From Flavobacterium ginsengisoli (GTDB lineage: Bacteria; Bacteroidota; Bacteroidia; Flavobacteriales; Flavobacteriaceae), in contig NZ_CP121110.1 in the NCBI RefSeq assembly GCF_029625315.1, positions 124,001 to 188,000 on the forward strand: DNA of 64,000 nt, written 5' to 3'. Below are positions 9,627-21,462 of this stretch, piece by piece. The position numbers and the translations under genes are program-made. Position 1 is the first letter of the stretch, and every line of letters begins with the position of its first letter. Under the pieces are notes generated by a model. That model had not been told where the DNA came from, made no database searches, and saw only the letters and a program-made list of their open reading frames with translations.

Positions 9627-11051
9627 ATGGTCACATTTAAAAAGATTCTTTTTTTAGTCGCTTTTGGGCTCTTTACTGTATCATGTGCAAAACATTCCAC
9701 TTCTAGTTCTTCAGATAATCCATGGGAAAAAATGGATTTGGTTGTAAAAAGTATTCCTCAGACACATTTTGAAAATAAAGTATACAGTATTAATGATTTT
9801 GGTGCTGTTGCAGATGGCAAAACCTTAAACACTTTGGCTTTTCAAAAAGCAATTCAAGAATGTGCGACAAACGGCGGAGGTCAAGTGTTGGTTCCGAACG
9901 GAAAATATTTGACTGGCGCAATTCATTTAGAAAGTAATGTGAATTTGCATTTAGATGATCATGCTGAGATTCTGTTTAGTTTAAATCCAAAAGATTATCC
10001 AATTGTTCATACTTCTTTTGAAGGAACAGAATTAATGAACTTTTCGCCACTTATCTATGCAAAAAACAAAACAAATATTGCAGTTACAGGAAAAGGAACT
10101 TTAAACGGTCAGGCAGATAGCACTAATTGGTGGATTTGGTCTGGAGGAAAAGATTATGGTTGGAAAAAGGGAATTCCATCTCAAAACGATCCAACCAATC
10201 GTGAGGTTTTGGTTGATATGGCAGAAAAAGGAGTTCCGGTTTCTGAAAGAGTTTTTGGCGAAGGACGTTACTTAAGACCAAACTTTATTGAATTTTTTGA
10301 ATGTAATACAGCTTTAATAAAAGATGTAAAAATCATTAATTCTCCTTTTTGGATTTTACATCCAATAAAAACAAACAACATGATTATTGATGGAGTAACG
10401 GTTAATAGCCATGGCCCAAATAATGACGGTTGTGATCCAGAATATTCACAAAATATTCTAATTAAAAACTGCACTTTCAATACAGGTGACGATTGTATTG
10501 CAATTAAAGCTGGCCGCGATGGTGACGGAAGGAGAGTCGCAATACCAAGCAAAAATATCATTGTGCAGAACTGTAAAATGATTGACGGACACGGAGGTGT
10601 TGTAATTGGAAGTGAAATTTCGGCAGGAGTAAATAATGTTTTTGTTGAAAATTGTGTAATGGACAGTCCGCATTTGGATCGTGCCATTCGTATAAAAACC
10701 AATTCTAAAAGAGGCGGAGTTATTGAAGATATCTATGTGCGAAATCTGGAAGTGGGGACTGTTAAAGAATGTGTTTTAAAACTAAACATGTTTTACAATG
10801 TCTACGGATCTCAGACAGGCAACTTTGTTCCAGTTATCAGAAATGTAAGCTTAGAGAATGTAACTGTAAAAAACGGCGGAAAATACAGCGTTTGGGCAGA
10901 AGGTTATAAGGAATCTCCAGTGGAAAATATTACGCTTAAAAATGTAAAAATCCAAAAGGTAGATTCTGTCTATTTATTAAAAAACGTAAAAAACATAAAT
11001 TTTATAAATACCTATATCAATGAGAAAAAAGTAGCATCTATTAAAAACTAA
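9627..11051 (+). CDS. GH28 polygalacturonase-type glycoside hydrolase (lipoprotein)
   Basis: GH28 enzymes hydrolyse galacturonan or rhamnogalacturonan backbones. The parallel beta-helix fold is indicated by NDFGAVADGKTLNTLAFQKA near the N-terminus. Catalytic segments NNDGCDPEYS, NTGDDCIAIKAGRDG, GHGGVVIGSE and the RIKTN motif follow. I chose the start MVTFKKILFLVAFGLFTVSC, which gives an ideal lipoprotein signal; upstream in-frame ATGs at 9576 and 9612 fall close to the presumed transcription start. It is the first gene after the operator and lies 30 bases before susC. Its exact substrate is unknown. Confidence 0.9.
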   Translation: MVTFKKILFLVAFGLFTVSCAKHSTSSSSDNPWEKMDLVVKSIPQTHFENKVYSINDFGAVADGKTLNTLAFQKAIQECATNGGGQVLVPNGKYLTGAIHLESNVNLHLDDHAEILFSLNPKDYPIVHTSFEGTELMNFSPLIYAKNKTNIAVTGKGTLNGQADSTNWWIWSGGKDYGWKKGIPSQNDPTNREVLVDMAEKGVPVSERVFGEGRYLRPNFIEFFECNTALIKDVKIINSPFWILHPIKTNNMIIDGVTVNSHGPNNDGCDPEYSQNILIKNCTFNTGDDCIAIKAGRDGDGRRVAIPSKNIIVQNCKMIDGHGGVVIGSEISAGVNNVFVENCVMDSPHLDRAIRIKTNSKRGGVIEDIYVRNLEVGTVKECVLKLNMFYNVYGSQTGNFVPVIRNVSLENVTVKNGGKYSVWAEGYKESPVENITLKNVKIQKVDSVYLLKNVKNINFINTYINEKKVASIKN

Positions 11052-11081
11052 ACACTATCAATTAACCAAACTTTAAACCAC

Positions 11082-14000
11082 ATGAGTATTAAACAATTAT
11101 CTAAGAAAAAAGATAAATACGGTTTTGTATTTTTCTTTTTCCTGAATTTTTTGCTGTGCAGTTCTATAAACGCACAGACAACAATAGAAGGGAAGATTAC
11201 CGATGCGACAGGTATGTCGCTGCCAGGGGTAAACATTAATGAAAAGGGAACAAAAAACGGTACTTCGACAGATTTTGAAGGAAGTTTTAAAATTAATGTA
11301 TCAAACAGTAAGGCAACTTTAATAATTAGCTATTTAGGATTTCAGACACAAGAAGTAAGTGTGGCTGGAAAAACTAAAGTAAATGTAAGTTTAGCAGAAC
11401 AATCAAACGCATTGACAGAAGTTGTGGTTGTTGGTTACGGTTCTGTAAAAAAGACAGACCTAACAGGATCTGTTAGTACAATCAGTCGTCGCAACTATTA
11501 CAGAAAGAAATACGATTAGCCCATTAGAAGCTATTCAAGGTAGTACGCCTGGGGTTCAGATCTCATCATCAACAGGACGTGCAGGAGACGGATTTAAAGT
11601 GGTAATTAGAGGAAACAATTCTCTAATTGGAGATTCAAGTAATCCAAGTTTGGTAGGATCTTCACCATTATATGTTGTAGATGGCGTTCCGATGGACGGA
11701 ATCGATTTTTTAAATCCGCAGGATATCGCTAGAATGGACGTTTTAAAAGATGCTTCTTCTGCGGCTATTTACGGTTCTAGAGGATCAAATGGGGTTATTA
11801 TTGTAACAACAAAAAGCGGAACTAGTGCAAAAGCAGGTATAAGTGTAACTTTTGATACTTCTTATGGAAATAAAGTAGCGACTAGATTGCCAAAAATGAT
11901 GTCTGGAGAAGAATGGTGGAAATTTCATCAGGTGGCTTATATGAGCGCAACGCCTCTTACGCAAACTCCTTCACAATTAGCGACTTTAGCTGGAAATCAG
12001 AGTCCTTTATTGGTTTCTCGTGCAAATAGCGGTTATAATTTTGACTGGTATGATGCGGTACTTCAATCGGGAATGACAGAGAATAATTATTTAAATATTT
12101 CAGGACGCTCAGATTCAGGATTAAGCTATAACATAGGATTCGGAATTCAGAGTGATCGTGGTCTTATAGAAAATGATGCAACAGATAAATACTCTTTCAA
12201 ATTAGGGTTAAATCATAAAATAAACGACAAATTTTCTACTGGTGTAAATGTTACAATTGCAAGATTAAACAATCAATTAGGTAGTGATTTAGCAATGCAG
12301 GACGCTTTTAGATTAAGCCCGCTAATGTCTCCTTGGGCAGTTGATGCGCAAGGAAATGAAAAAGTTGGAACTTTATTTTTTCTTCCGGGCAAGCTAACTT
12401 ATCCTGATGGATCTTGGGCAATTAATAAGACTTCTACAGTCAATCCGTTAATGGAAATTGCGAATTCTTCGCAGACAGAAAACACTTGGCAAACAGTTGG
12501 AAATGCATATTTTCAATATCAGCCTTTAAAATGGCTTTCGTTTAAAACTACTTTTGTCTGCAGGAATTATGAATAGTAAAGATTCGTCTTCTTACACTGC
12601 ACAAACTAATGCTGGGGTAACTTTAAACGGAAAAAATTCTGCAACGCTAGAAAGTTCAGACAATTTCAATTATACATGGGACAATCAAATCGATTTGAAA
12701 CATACCTTTAATGAAGTGCATGATGTTAGTGTATTATTATTGCAAAGTTTGTATTCTAATGTAGACGAAAGCTCATACATGTATTCTAATAATCAGCCTT
12801 TTGATGTTGGAACAGATAACATGGGGTCTGGCGCGCAAACGAGTTATGTTATAAAATCTGCTTATGCAAAAAACACTTTGAACTCGTATGCAGTACGTTT
12901 AAACTACGCATTTAAAGATAAATACTTGATTACAGCTTCTACTAGATGGGATGGTTCTTCTGTTTTATCTGAAGGTAATAAATGGGAAAGTTTTCCATCA
13001 TTGGCGTTAGGTTGGAAACTTAGTAAAGAATCATTTTTAGAAAATAGTGCCGTTGTTTCAGATTTAAAATTACGTGCGAGTATTGGTTATACAGGAAACG
13101 ATAACGTAGCAGACTTACACTTCTCAAGCGCTTTTAAACCAACAGACATTTTATGCACAAGGCTCAAATGTAGTTCCAGGATGGCAGTCAGAGAATTTGG
13201 CAAACCCAAATTTAACTTGGGAGAAAACAAGAGAATATAACTTAGGTGTAGATTTTGGATTCTTAAAAAATAGAATTACCGGTACTGTCGATGTGTATGA
13301 CAGATTATCAGACAATTTAATTTACAAACAGCAATTGCCAGCAGAGTCAGGCTGGAAAAATACATTTGCAAATGTTGGATCTGTTAGTAATAAAGGTATA
13401 GAAGCTTTATTGACGACAAAGAACATTAAATCTGGAAAAGTAACGTGGGAAACGACTTTTACATTTACTAAAAACGTAAATAAATTAGAGTCAATTTACA
13501 ATCAGGATAAAGTAAGCGATATTGGAAACAAATTAATACTTGGCGCGCCATTAAACCCAAATTACAATTATGTTTATGATGGAGTTTGGCAAGAAAGTGA
13601 AGCAGCTCAAGCAGCATCTTACGGAATGGCTCCTGGTCAGGCAAGACCAAAAGATTTAAATGGCGATGGTAAGTTTAATCAAGATGATAGAACGGTAATC
13701 GGAAATCCAAATCCAGAATGGCAAGGAAGTTTTTATTCTAAATTAGTTGTTGGCCAATTTGATTTTAATTTTTCTGTCTTAACAAGTCAAGGGCAAACTG
13801 TTTTGAGTACTTTTCACCAAAACTTTGCCGATGTAAGTGACCGTGGACGTCAGAAATTAGCAATGGATTACTTTATTCCAACTAATGGTGCAGGTATAGA
13901 AGCTAATGCAAATACTACAAACCCTAGACCTGGACCAGTTGCAACAGGTGCAGGTGCGTATTGGACATCTTTATTTGGATACTACAGAGACGTGTCTTAC

Positions 14001-14213
14001 GTGAAAATCAAAAATATATCTTTAGGTTACACTTTAGATTCTGAATTATTGAAAAAACTAAAAATCTCTAATTTCAGAATTTATGTGAATGTTTTAGATC
14101 CGTTTGTGTTTACAAAATTCGACGGTTATGACCCAGAATGGGCAGCTTCTCCTTTTGGAGTAAACCGTCCGGCAGCAGTAACTACACAATTAGGATTAAG
14201 TGTTAAATTTTAA
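11082..14213 (+). CDS. SusC/RagA-like TonB-dependent oligosaccharide transporter, three frameshifts in the sequence
   Basis: This is an outer-membrane TonB-dependent transporter. It has a signal peptide (about residues 1-35), a carboxypeptidase-regulatory-like domain (TTIEGKITDATGMSLPGVNI), the TonB-box-like EVVVVGYG, and a plug with IRGNNS, VVDGVPMDG and DVLKDASSAAIYGSRGSNGV. Beta-barrel strands run to the C-terminal LGLSVKF. The frame breaks at 11485-11492 (AGTCGTCGC), 12556-12561 (GTCTGC) and 13142-13147 (ACAGAC). Removing one base at each gives 1042 continuous residues, a normal SusC size. It pairs with the SusD 13 bases downstream and presumably imports pectin or rhamnogalacturonan oligomers. 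Confidence 0.94.
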
Positions 14214-14226
14214 TAAAGATATTCAA

Positions 14227-15913
14227 ATGAAAAAAATACTAGTAATAATAGGAATAATTGTCTGCAGCTGTAAGCTCTTGCAGTAATTATATTGAAGAAG
14301 ATAGCCGTTCTTATGTACCGGCAGACGCGACATACAAAACAGCCTCAGGATTTCAATTATTGGTCAATACAAATTATGCTTGGCTGAAAGGAATTTATGG
14401 AGGAAACCCGTGGCTTTTTGAAGCAGGAACAGATATGTACGCTGAAGGACGAACTCCAGAACCAGCAGGATTGAGCCAGTATACACTGCTAATACCTTCT
14501 TCAGACAATGTAGCAGATTTGTATAATTCTTGTTATCAGCAAATTCAAGCAGTAAACAAGACCGTATATTATTCTACAGTTACAGAACAAACTGCAAATA
14601 TAAATACACTTGTTGGAGAAGCACGTTTTTTAAGAGCAAATGCTTATTTCTTATTAGTGCAAACTTATGGCGGTGTTCCAATTGTTTTAGATAACATAAC
14701 AACTCCAGTTTTATCTTTTACCAGAAACACAGCAGAAGAAGTATATGCACAAATTATTGCAGATTTAGATTTTGCTTTGACCAATGTAGGAACATCTGCT
14801 TACAGTGCGTCTGGAAAAGTAAACAAAAGAGCAGTAAACGATTTATTGGCAAAAGTGTACTTAACAAGAGGATATGAAACTTTTGGTAAAGCCGATGATT
14901 TTTCAAAAGCGGCTGCTTATGCTGATGCTGCAATTGCAGGACAGGCCTTAAATATTCCGTTTAATCAATTATTTGTTACAACAGCGACAGGTGATAACGA
15001 TTTGAATGCTGAAACTATTTTTTCAGTACAGTACGATAAGGCTTCAACAAGTACAGATCCTACAAAATTGGGTAACAACCAGTTTTACTATTTCAGTTCT
15101 TATTTAGGAGGAGCAGAAACAGGAGCGCCTTTAAGAAGTTATAATTTGTGTCCAACAGATTATGCTTTAGGTTTATACGAAAAAGGTGATGCAAGATGGA
15201 ATGCTACTTTTATGACTGAAATTGTAGAAGGACCAGAAACAACAAACGGAGTTACAAAGACAATTTTATATTATCCGTACTACAGAAGTTCAAATCCAGC
15301 CTCATTAAAAGTAAGACATTTTTATGAGCCAAAATGGTTTACCGCAGCAGATAAAGCAGATTGGATGACTGCTAATGCTTCTAGATTATCTTCGACATTT
15401 GTATACCACCCTTGGGGAGAATATTCGGCAGCACATACTTTAATTAAAAACCTAGATTGTTATACTATTCCAGTTAAGAAATTTGATGATGCAAATCCGA
15501 CAACTCCTTCAAGTACAGGGCCAGTAAGCACAAGAGATATTATTGTTTCGAGACTTGGAGAAACTTATTTAATCGCTGCAGAAGCTTATTTAAAAGCAGG
15601 AAATCCAGGAACAGGATTAGACCGTTTAAATGAAGTAAGAAGAAGAGCAGGAGTTGCCAATGCAACTTTAGCTCAATTTAATATCGATTATATCTTAGAC
15701 GAAAGAGGAAGAGAACTGTTAGGAGAATACAAACGCTGGTTCGATTTAAAACGTACAGGAACATTGGTAGCAAGAGCTTCAGCTCATAATTATAAAATAA
15801 AAGAAGCAAATTTTGTTGGTGTTGATGGAAAGCTTAAAATTTTAAGACCAATACCACAAACAGTTTTGGATTTAAACCAAAATAAAGATTTTCCTCAAAA
15901 TCCTGGTTATTAG
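14227..15913 (+). CDS. SusD/RagB-like surface glycan-binding lipoprotein, one frameshift in the signal peptide
   Basis: SusD proteins sit as lids on SusC and bind the glycan at the cell surface. The start is MKKILVIIGII at 14227. The frame breaks at 14260-14265 (GTCTGC, expected GCTGC). Removing one T yields a signal ending AAAVSSC with the lipid-anchored Cys, then the mature protein, 561 residues in all. The C-terminal RagB/SusD features are visible: RDIIVSRLGETYLIAAEAYLKAG, LNEVRRRAG, and the final DERGRELLGEYKRWFDLKRTG. A hairpin follows before the next gene, probably reducing read-through. Confidence 0.94.
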
Positions 15914-15956
15914 TAATTTGTTAGTTTTTTGAGAACTATGTTTTTTGAAGTAGTTA

Positions 15957-15988
15957 AAAAGGAGTTTGACTATAGGTCGAACTCCTTT
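15957..15988 (+). terminator. Hairpin after susD
   Basis: AAAGGAGTTTGAC and GTCGAACTCCTTT pair with one G-T mismatch around a short loop, followed by a weak T run (CTT). It probably acts as a partial terminator or 3' stabiliser between the susCD transcript and the downstream enzyme genes. Confidence 0.6.
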
Positions 15989-16012
15989 CTTAACTAAAGA
16001 ATTAAAGAAAAA

Positions 16013-16951
16013 ATGAAAAAAGTAAAATTAATTATAGTATTGTTTTTGAATGTGTTTGTAATGCAAAGCCAGCAGTACAAAGTAGATACGTCGTACAATA
16101 TTAAAAGCACTTTTACTAAATTAATTAAGAAATATCCGTTTATTACAATTCCAGAAATAAAAGCAAATCCAGAGGTTAAAGAAACATTTGATTTAGTTTA
16201 CAATAAAGAACAAAATCGTGTTTTGCACTTTGATGCTTTTATCAATACAAAAAAGAAAAAAATCCAGCAGTGATTATGATTCATGGCGGAGGTTGGAGAT
16301 CGGGAAATAAAAATCAAATGCAGTTTATAGGAAAAGAAATTGTTGCTAAAGGTTATTCTTGTTTTGCAATTGAATACAGATTGTCATTAGAAGCAAAATA
16401 TCCAGAAGGAGTTATTGATGTCAAGAACGCTATAAAATTTATAAAAGACAATGCGGCAAAATTTAATGTAGATCCAAACAAAATTGCGATTTTGGGCTGT
16501 TCTTCGGGAGGGCAAATGGCAGCTTTGATTGGTACAACAAACAATAATCCGCTTTTTGAAGATAAAGAATTTAAAAGCCGTTCTTCTTCAAAAGTTCATG
16601 CCATCATAGATGTAGATGGAGTTTTAGCATTCAAGCATCCAGAATCGTCAGAAGGAGATATGGCGAGCATTTTGGTTAGGCGGAAAATCAGACGAAATAC
16701 CAGAAAACTGGAAAAACGCTTCGGCGTTGAGCCATACAGATCAAAATACGCCACCAGTATTATACATCTGTAGCAGTATTCCGAGATTTCATGCAGGAAG
16801 AGACGATATGATTAAAATCTTGAACAGTTATAAAATTTACAATGAAGTACAAACCATTCCAGATTCTCCGCACTCATTTTGGTTTTACGATCCTTGGTTT
16901 ACACAAACAATCTCGTACAGCGTACAATTTTTAGATAAAATTTTTAAATAA
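16013..16951 (+). CDS. Alpha/beta-hydrolase carbohydrate esterase, two frame breaks in the sequence
   Basis: This secreted esterase (signal MKKVKLIIVLFLNVFVMQSQ) is probably an acetyl- or methyl-esterase acting on pectin fragments. The oxyanion-hole HGGGWRSGNK, the nucleophile elbow GCSSGGQMAALIG and the late catalytic His in DSPHSFWFYDP are all present. One A is missing in the A-run near 16255-16261. One G is extra at 16663-16668 (GCGAGC, expected GCAGC, giving DMAAFWLGGKSDE). Correcting both gives 312 residues. The substrate is inferred from context only; a CE10-like or CE19-like role is also possible. Confidence 0.85.
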
Positions 16952-17000
16952 CTTAGATAAACTATTAGAAACCGCTAAATAAAAAGTAAAATTTATTTTT

Positions 17001-18224
17001 ATGTGTAAATCTCTTTCAACAAAGATTAATCTAAAAAAAACAGTATTTGTTTTATTGATGCTTTTTGGTTTTAAAACTATTGGGCAGACTCCAAATGATG
17101 GAGAAGGAAAAGTTATTCCTTATGATTTAAAATGGTCAGAAAGAACGGCTCTTTCAATTTTAAATAAGTATCCGCAAGCATGGCAGCTTGACGGAAATGA
17201 AAAGCCTAAATGGGATTATAAAATGGGGTTTGTATTGTCTGGTTTTGAAAAACTGTACCAAAAAACAAACGATAAAAAATACTTAAACTACATAAAAGAG
17301 TATGTAGACGGAATGATTGATAGTACTGGAAACATTAAGAAATATGATATTAAAGAATACAATATCGATTGTTTGAATCCGGGAAAACTGCTGTTTAATT
17401 TGTATGGCATAACAAAAGATTCGCGCTATCTGAATATTATTGGACAACTTCGAAATCAGTTAGAAAGTCAGCCAAGAACAGCAAGCGGAGGATTTTGGCA
17501 CAAGCAGATTTATCCAAATCAAATGTGGATTGACGGTTTGTATATGGCAGAACCTTTTTATGCACAGTTTACTGTTAAATACGAAAAAGGAAAAAGTTTA
17601 GATGATATTGCTAAACAATTTGAATTGGTGCAAAATCATATTGTAGATAAAAAAACAGGTTTGGTATACCAAGCTTGGGATGAAAGTAAAGAGATTGCGT
17701 GGGCAGATAAACAAACAGGAACATCGCCAACAATTTGGGGAAGAGGAATTGGATGGTATATGGTTGCTTTGGTTGAAACGTTAGATTATTTTCCAAAATC
17801 ACATCCAAAATATAAAGTTTTGGTAAGCTACTTGAATCAGATGGCAAAAAATGTGAATCAATATAAAAGCGAAAATGGACTTTGGTATCAAGTTGCTGAC
17901 AAGCCAGAATTGTACGGAAATTACGTAGAGCCATCAGCGTCTGGAATGATCATTTATGCTTTTGCAAAAGGAGCCAATAAAGGTTATTTATCGTCAAGCT
18001 ATAAATCAACAGCAAAAAAATCATTTGACAGTTTTGTAAAAGAATTTGTGAAAGTAGATAAAAAAGGTGAAGTAAATGTTTTGAATGTTTCATCAAATGT
18101 AGGTTTGGGCGGAAAACCATTCCGTGATGGAACAAACACGTATTATCTTATTTCCAAAACAAAAGAAAACGGTGCAATAGGCCTTGGAGCATTTTTATTA
18201 GCCGCAATTGAATTAGAAAAATAG
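17001..18224 (+). CDS. GH105 unsaturated rhamnogalacturonyl/galacturonyl hydrolase, copy 1
   Basis: GH105 enzymes remove the 4,5-unsaturated uronate left by lyases, producing the 5-keto-4-deoxyuronate that KduI uses. The 407-residue protein has a signal peptide ending near GFKTIGQ. Family motifs SGGFWHKQIYPNQMWIDGLYM (the Asp is the likely catalytic residue), AWDESKEIAW, WGRGIGWYMVALVETLDYFP and EPSASGMIIYAFAKGANKGY follow. The frame is intact. A closely related copy follows after 22 bases. Confidence 0.92.
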   Translation: MCKSLSTKINLKKTVFVLLMLFGFKTIGQTPNDGEGKVIPYDLKWSERTALSILNKYPQAWQLDGNEKPKWDYKMGFVLSGFEKLYQKTNDKKYLNYIKEYVDGMIDSTGNIKKYDIKEYNIDCLNPGKLLFNLYGITKDSRYLNIIGQLRNQLESQPRTASGGFWHKQIYPNQMWIDGLYMAEPFYAQFTVKYEKGKSLDDIAKQFELVQNHIVDKKTGLVYQAWDESKEIAWADKQTGTSPTIWGRGIGWYMVALVETLDYFPKSHPKYKVLVSYLNQMAKNVNQYKSENGLWYQVADKPELYGNYVEPSASGMIIYAFAKGANKGYLSSSYKSTAKKSFDSFVKEFVKVDKKGEVNVLNVSSNVGLGGKPFRDGTNTYYLISKTKENGAIGLGAFLLAAIELEK

Positions 18225-18246
18225 TAGAATTTAAATATATTTTGAA

Positions 18247-19472
18247 ATGAAAAAGAGTAGAAAGCAAAGTTATTTTATGTCGATTTTGATGGCTTGTTTT
18301 ATGACCATTACAAGTTGTAAAGTAACATCGCAAGAGCCAGCAAAAACAGATATTGTAATAGGAAAGAAGCTGAAATGGTCTGATAAGATGGCCTTAACAT
18401 TGATGAAACGCCATCCAGAATCCTATATGCTAGACGATGCTAAAAAGCCAAAGTGGGATTATGTTCACGCTTTAGTTTTGCATTCAATAGAAGAATTATA
18501 CAAAAAAAATCCAGATCCTAGATATAAAGCTTATGTTAGAGGTTATGTAGATATTTTAGTTCAAGCTGATGGAAGCATTAATACTTACGAATTTGACAAA
18601 TATAATATTGATTTAGTACTGCCTGGACGCTTGCTTTTTGATGTTTATGCAACTTCAAAAGAAGATAAATATTTAAAAGCATTGCAATTAATACGTAAAC
18701 AGCTTTCAGAACAGCCAAGAACACAAAGTGGCGGATTCTGGCACAAGCAAATCTATCCAAATCAAATGTGGTTGGATGGCTTGTATATGGGAGAACCTTT
18801 TTATGCTGAATACACCGCTAAATTTGAAAACGGAAAAAGCTTTGATGATATCGCAAAACAATTTGAAGTAATTCAATTAAAAGCAACAGATCCAAAAACA
18901 GGATTATTGTACCACGGATGGGACGAGAGCAAACAAATGCCATGGGCTAATAAAGAAACAGGAAACTCTCCAAACTTTTGGTCTAGATCTTTAGGTTGGT
19001 ACGTAATGGCTTTGGTTGATGTTTTAGATTACATGCCAAAAGATCATCCAAAAGAAAAAGAGCTGATTCAATATTTAAACAATGCTTCAGAAGCAATTCT
19101 TAAATTTCAAGATAAATCATCTGGTTTATGGTATCAAGTTACAGACAAAGGTGGCGAAAAAGACAATTACTTAGAAGCTTCTGGATCTGCAATGTTTTCA
19201 TACGCCTTTGCAAAAGGTGCAAACAAAGGATATTTGCCAGCTAAATTTAAGAAAGCGACCAACAAAGCTTTTGACGGATTAACTACCGTATTAATTAAAA
19301 AGGTTGATGAAGATGGCGGAATCACGCTAACAAACTGCTGTCAAGTAGCTGGTTTAGGTGGAAATCCGTACCGTGATGGTTCTTACGAATATTACGTAAA
19401 CGAAAGAAAAAAGACAACGATCCTAAAGCAACAGGACCATTTATTTTGGCTGCGATTGAGCTAAATAGATAA
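18247..19472 (+). CDS. GH105 unsaturated rhamnogalacturonyl/galacturonyl hydrolase, copy 2 (3' frameshift)
   Basis: This is a tandem paralogue of the preceding gene, with the same motifs SGGFWHKQIYPNQMWLDGLYM, GWDESKQMPWA and GNPYRDGSYEYYV. The N-terminus has a lipoprotein-like signal (FMTITSCKVTSQ), unlike copy 1, so the two may sit in different places. One A is missing in an A-run near 19409. Restoring it gives ERKKDNDPKATGPFILAAIELNR and a stop at 19470-19472 (408 residues), the standard GH105 C-terminus. Different oligomer specificity from copy 1 is likely but not shown. Confidence 0.9.
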
Positions 19473-19581
19473 TTTTTTAGAAGTTATGAGTTTTGAGTTA
19501 TGAGTGATGAATGTTCAGCTTTGTCTTGCTGAGCGAAGTCGAAGCATCGCAAAGAAACTCCTCAAAGAAAAAGTAAGTTAC

Positions 19582-19614
19582 AAACCCGACAGGTTTAAAA
19601 AAACTGTCGGGTTT
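19582..19614 (+). terminator. Hairpin between GH105 and GH43
   Basis: AAACCCGACAG and CTGTCGGGTTT form a perfect 11-bp stem with an 11-base A/T loop, but no T tail follows. Upstream, at about 19530-19548, is the repeat phrase GCTGAGCGAAGTCGAAGC, common between flavobacterial genes. Confidence 0.6.
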
Positions 19615-19635
19615 AAACAAAAAGTATAGTTAAAA

Positions 19636-21224
19636 ATGAAAAACATAAAAATCATCCTATTCCTCTTCTGTATTATTCCTTTTCAGAAGAATACCGCACA
19701 AGTTTGGACATCAGATAATGGAGATGGAACTTATACCAACCCGATTCTCCATGCCGATTATTCAGATCCAGATGTTGTTCGCGTAGGCGATGATTATTAT
19801 ATGACAGCTTCCTCTTTTAATTGCATTCCAGGTCTTCCTATTTTGCATTCTAAAGATTTGGTAAACTGGAAAATTATTGGTCATGCTTTGGTAAAACAGC
19901 CGCCATTTGAAACGTACGATAGAGTACAACACGGAAATGGAGTTTGGGCGCCAAGTATTACTTATCATAAAAATGAATTCTACATTTACTATCCCGATCC
20001 CGATTTCGGAATTTATATGATTAAAGCTAAAAAGGCAGAAGGTCCGTGGTCTGAACCGCTTTTAGTAAAAGCAGGAAAAGGATTAATAGATCCTAGTCCG
20101 CTTTGGGATACAGACGGCAAAGCCTATTTAACTCATGCTTTTGCAGGAAGTCGTGTGCAAATTAAAAGTCTCTTGGTAGTTTGTACCATGAATCCAGAAG
20201 GCACCGTTGTCAATAATGATGAAGTAATGGTAATTGACGGACACAAAGACGAGGAAACAATTGAAGGCCCGAAATTTTATAAAAGAAATGGCTATTACTA
20301 TATTTTTGCTCCTGCAGGAGGTGTTCCAACAGGTTGGCAGACTATTTTAAGATCGAAAAATGTTTTCGGACCTTATGAAAAAAGAAGGTTCTAGAACAAG
20401 GTTCGACCGCTATAAATGGTCCGCATCAAGGCGCTTGGGTTACCACTCAGACAGGTGAAGATTGGTTTTTTCATTTTCAGGATAAAGATGCTTATGGACG
20501 AATTTTGCATCTCCAGCCAATGAAATGGGTAAACGACTGGCCAGTAATGGGCGAGGATTATGATAAAAACGGAATTGGTGAGCCTGTTACTACTTATAAA
20601 AAACCAAATGTTGGTAAAAAATATCCAATAGAAGCTCCAGCAGAATCGGACGAATTTAATGAACCTAGATTAGGCTTGCAATGGCAATGGCAAGCAAACA
20701 GACAAATAAATTGGGGATTTCCGACAAGTTTAGGTTACTTAAATTTGTTTTGCAATACAACTTCTCAGAATATCTTTAATGCGCCAAATTTATTATTGCA
20801 AAAATTTCCGGCAGAAGAATTCACCGCAACAACAAAACTGACTTTCAATCCGAGATTGAATCGCGAATCGACAGGTTTGATCGTAATGGGGTTAGATTAT
20901 AGCTTTCTAAGTTTTAAAAATAATGAAGGAAAATTATACCTAAGTCAGAAAACAGGAACATTTGACAAAACAGTTTCAGAAAAAGAAACCACTCCAACAC
21001 AAATAGATAACAACACGATTTACTTGAGAGTAAAAATTGGTAAAGGAGGAATGTGCGACTTCTTTTATAGTTTAGACGATAAAAATTATCAAAAAATCGG
21101 AAATGAATTTAAAGCAAAAGAAGGAAAATGGATTGGAGCTAAAGTCGGACTTTTTGCTTTAGGCGAAGAAGTAAAAAATGATTCTGGGAATGTTGAAGTA
21201 GATTGGTTCCGAATCACGAAGTAA
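19636..21224 (+). CDS. GH43 glycoside hydrolase with C-terminal beta-sandwich, one frameshift
   Basis: GH43 enzymes act on arabinan, xylan or galactan side chains. The signal peptide ends near FQKNTAQ. The five-blade propeller carries the catalytic base in HADYSDPDVVRVGDDYYM, the pKa-modulating Asp in GLIDPSPLWDTDGK and the acid Glu in ETIEGPKFYKRNGYYY. From about residue 330 a concanavalin-like domain (ESDEFNEPRLGLQWQWQAN...) is found, typical of two-domain GH43 enzymes. One A is missing from an A-run near 20380; adding it links GPYEKK to VLEQGSTAINGPHQGAW and gives 529 residues. Confidence 0.9.
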
Positions 21225-21462
21225 AAGTGCAAAATATAGAAAAAACGTATTTTTTGATTTTTTTCGAAAAAACGGTTTTCATATTTTGATTCTACCGGAC
21301 GAATTTTAAAAAGCAATATCAAAAGACATTAGATTATAAAAAGATGTCTTAAATATATTATTAAGAGATTTTTCTTACAATGAAATAAAGGAATAGCTTG
21401 TTTTTTGACTTTTAGAAGAAAATAAGCCATTCCAAAAAATAAAAGGGTTAAAACAGATTAAA

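Noticed and set aside
12556..14265. Programmed ribosomal frameshifting in susC/susD
   Set aside because: No slippery heptamers, and susD would break inside its signal peptide. The same motif breaks unrelated genes.
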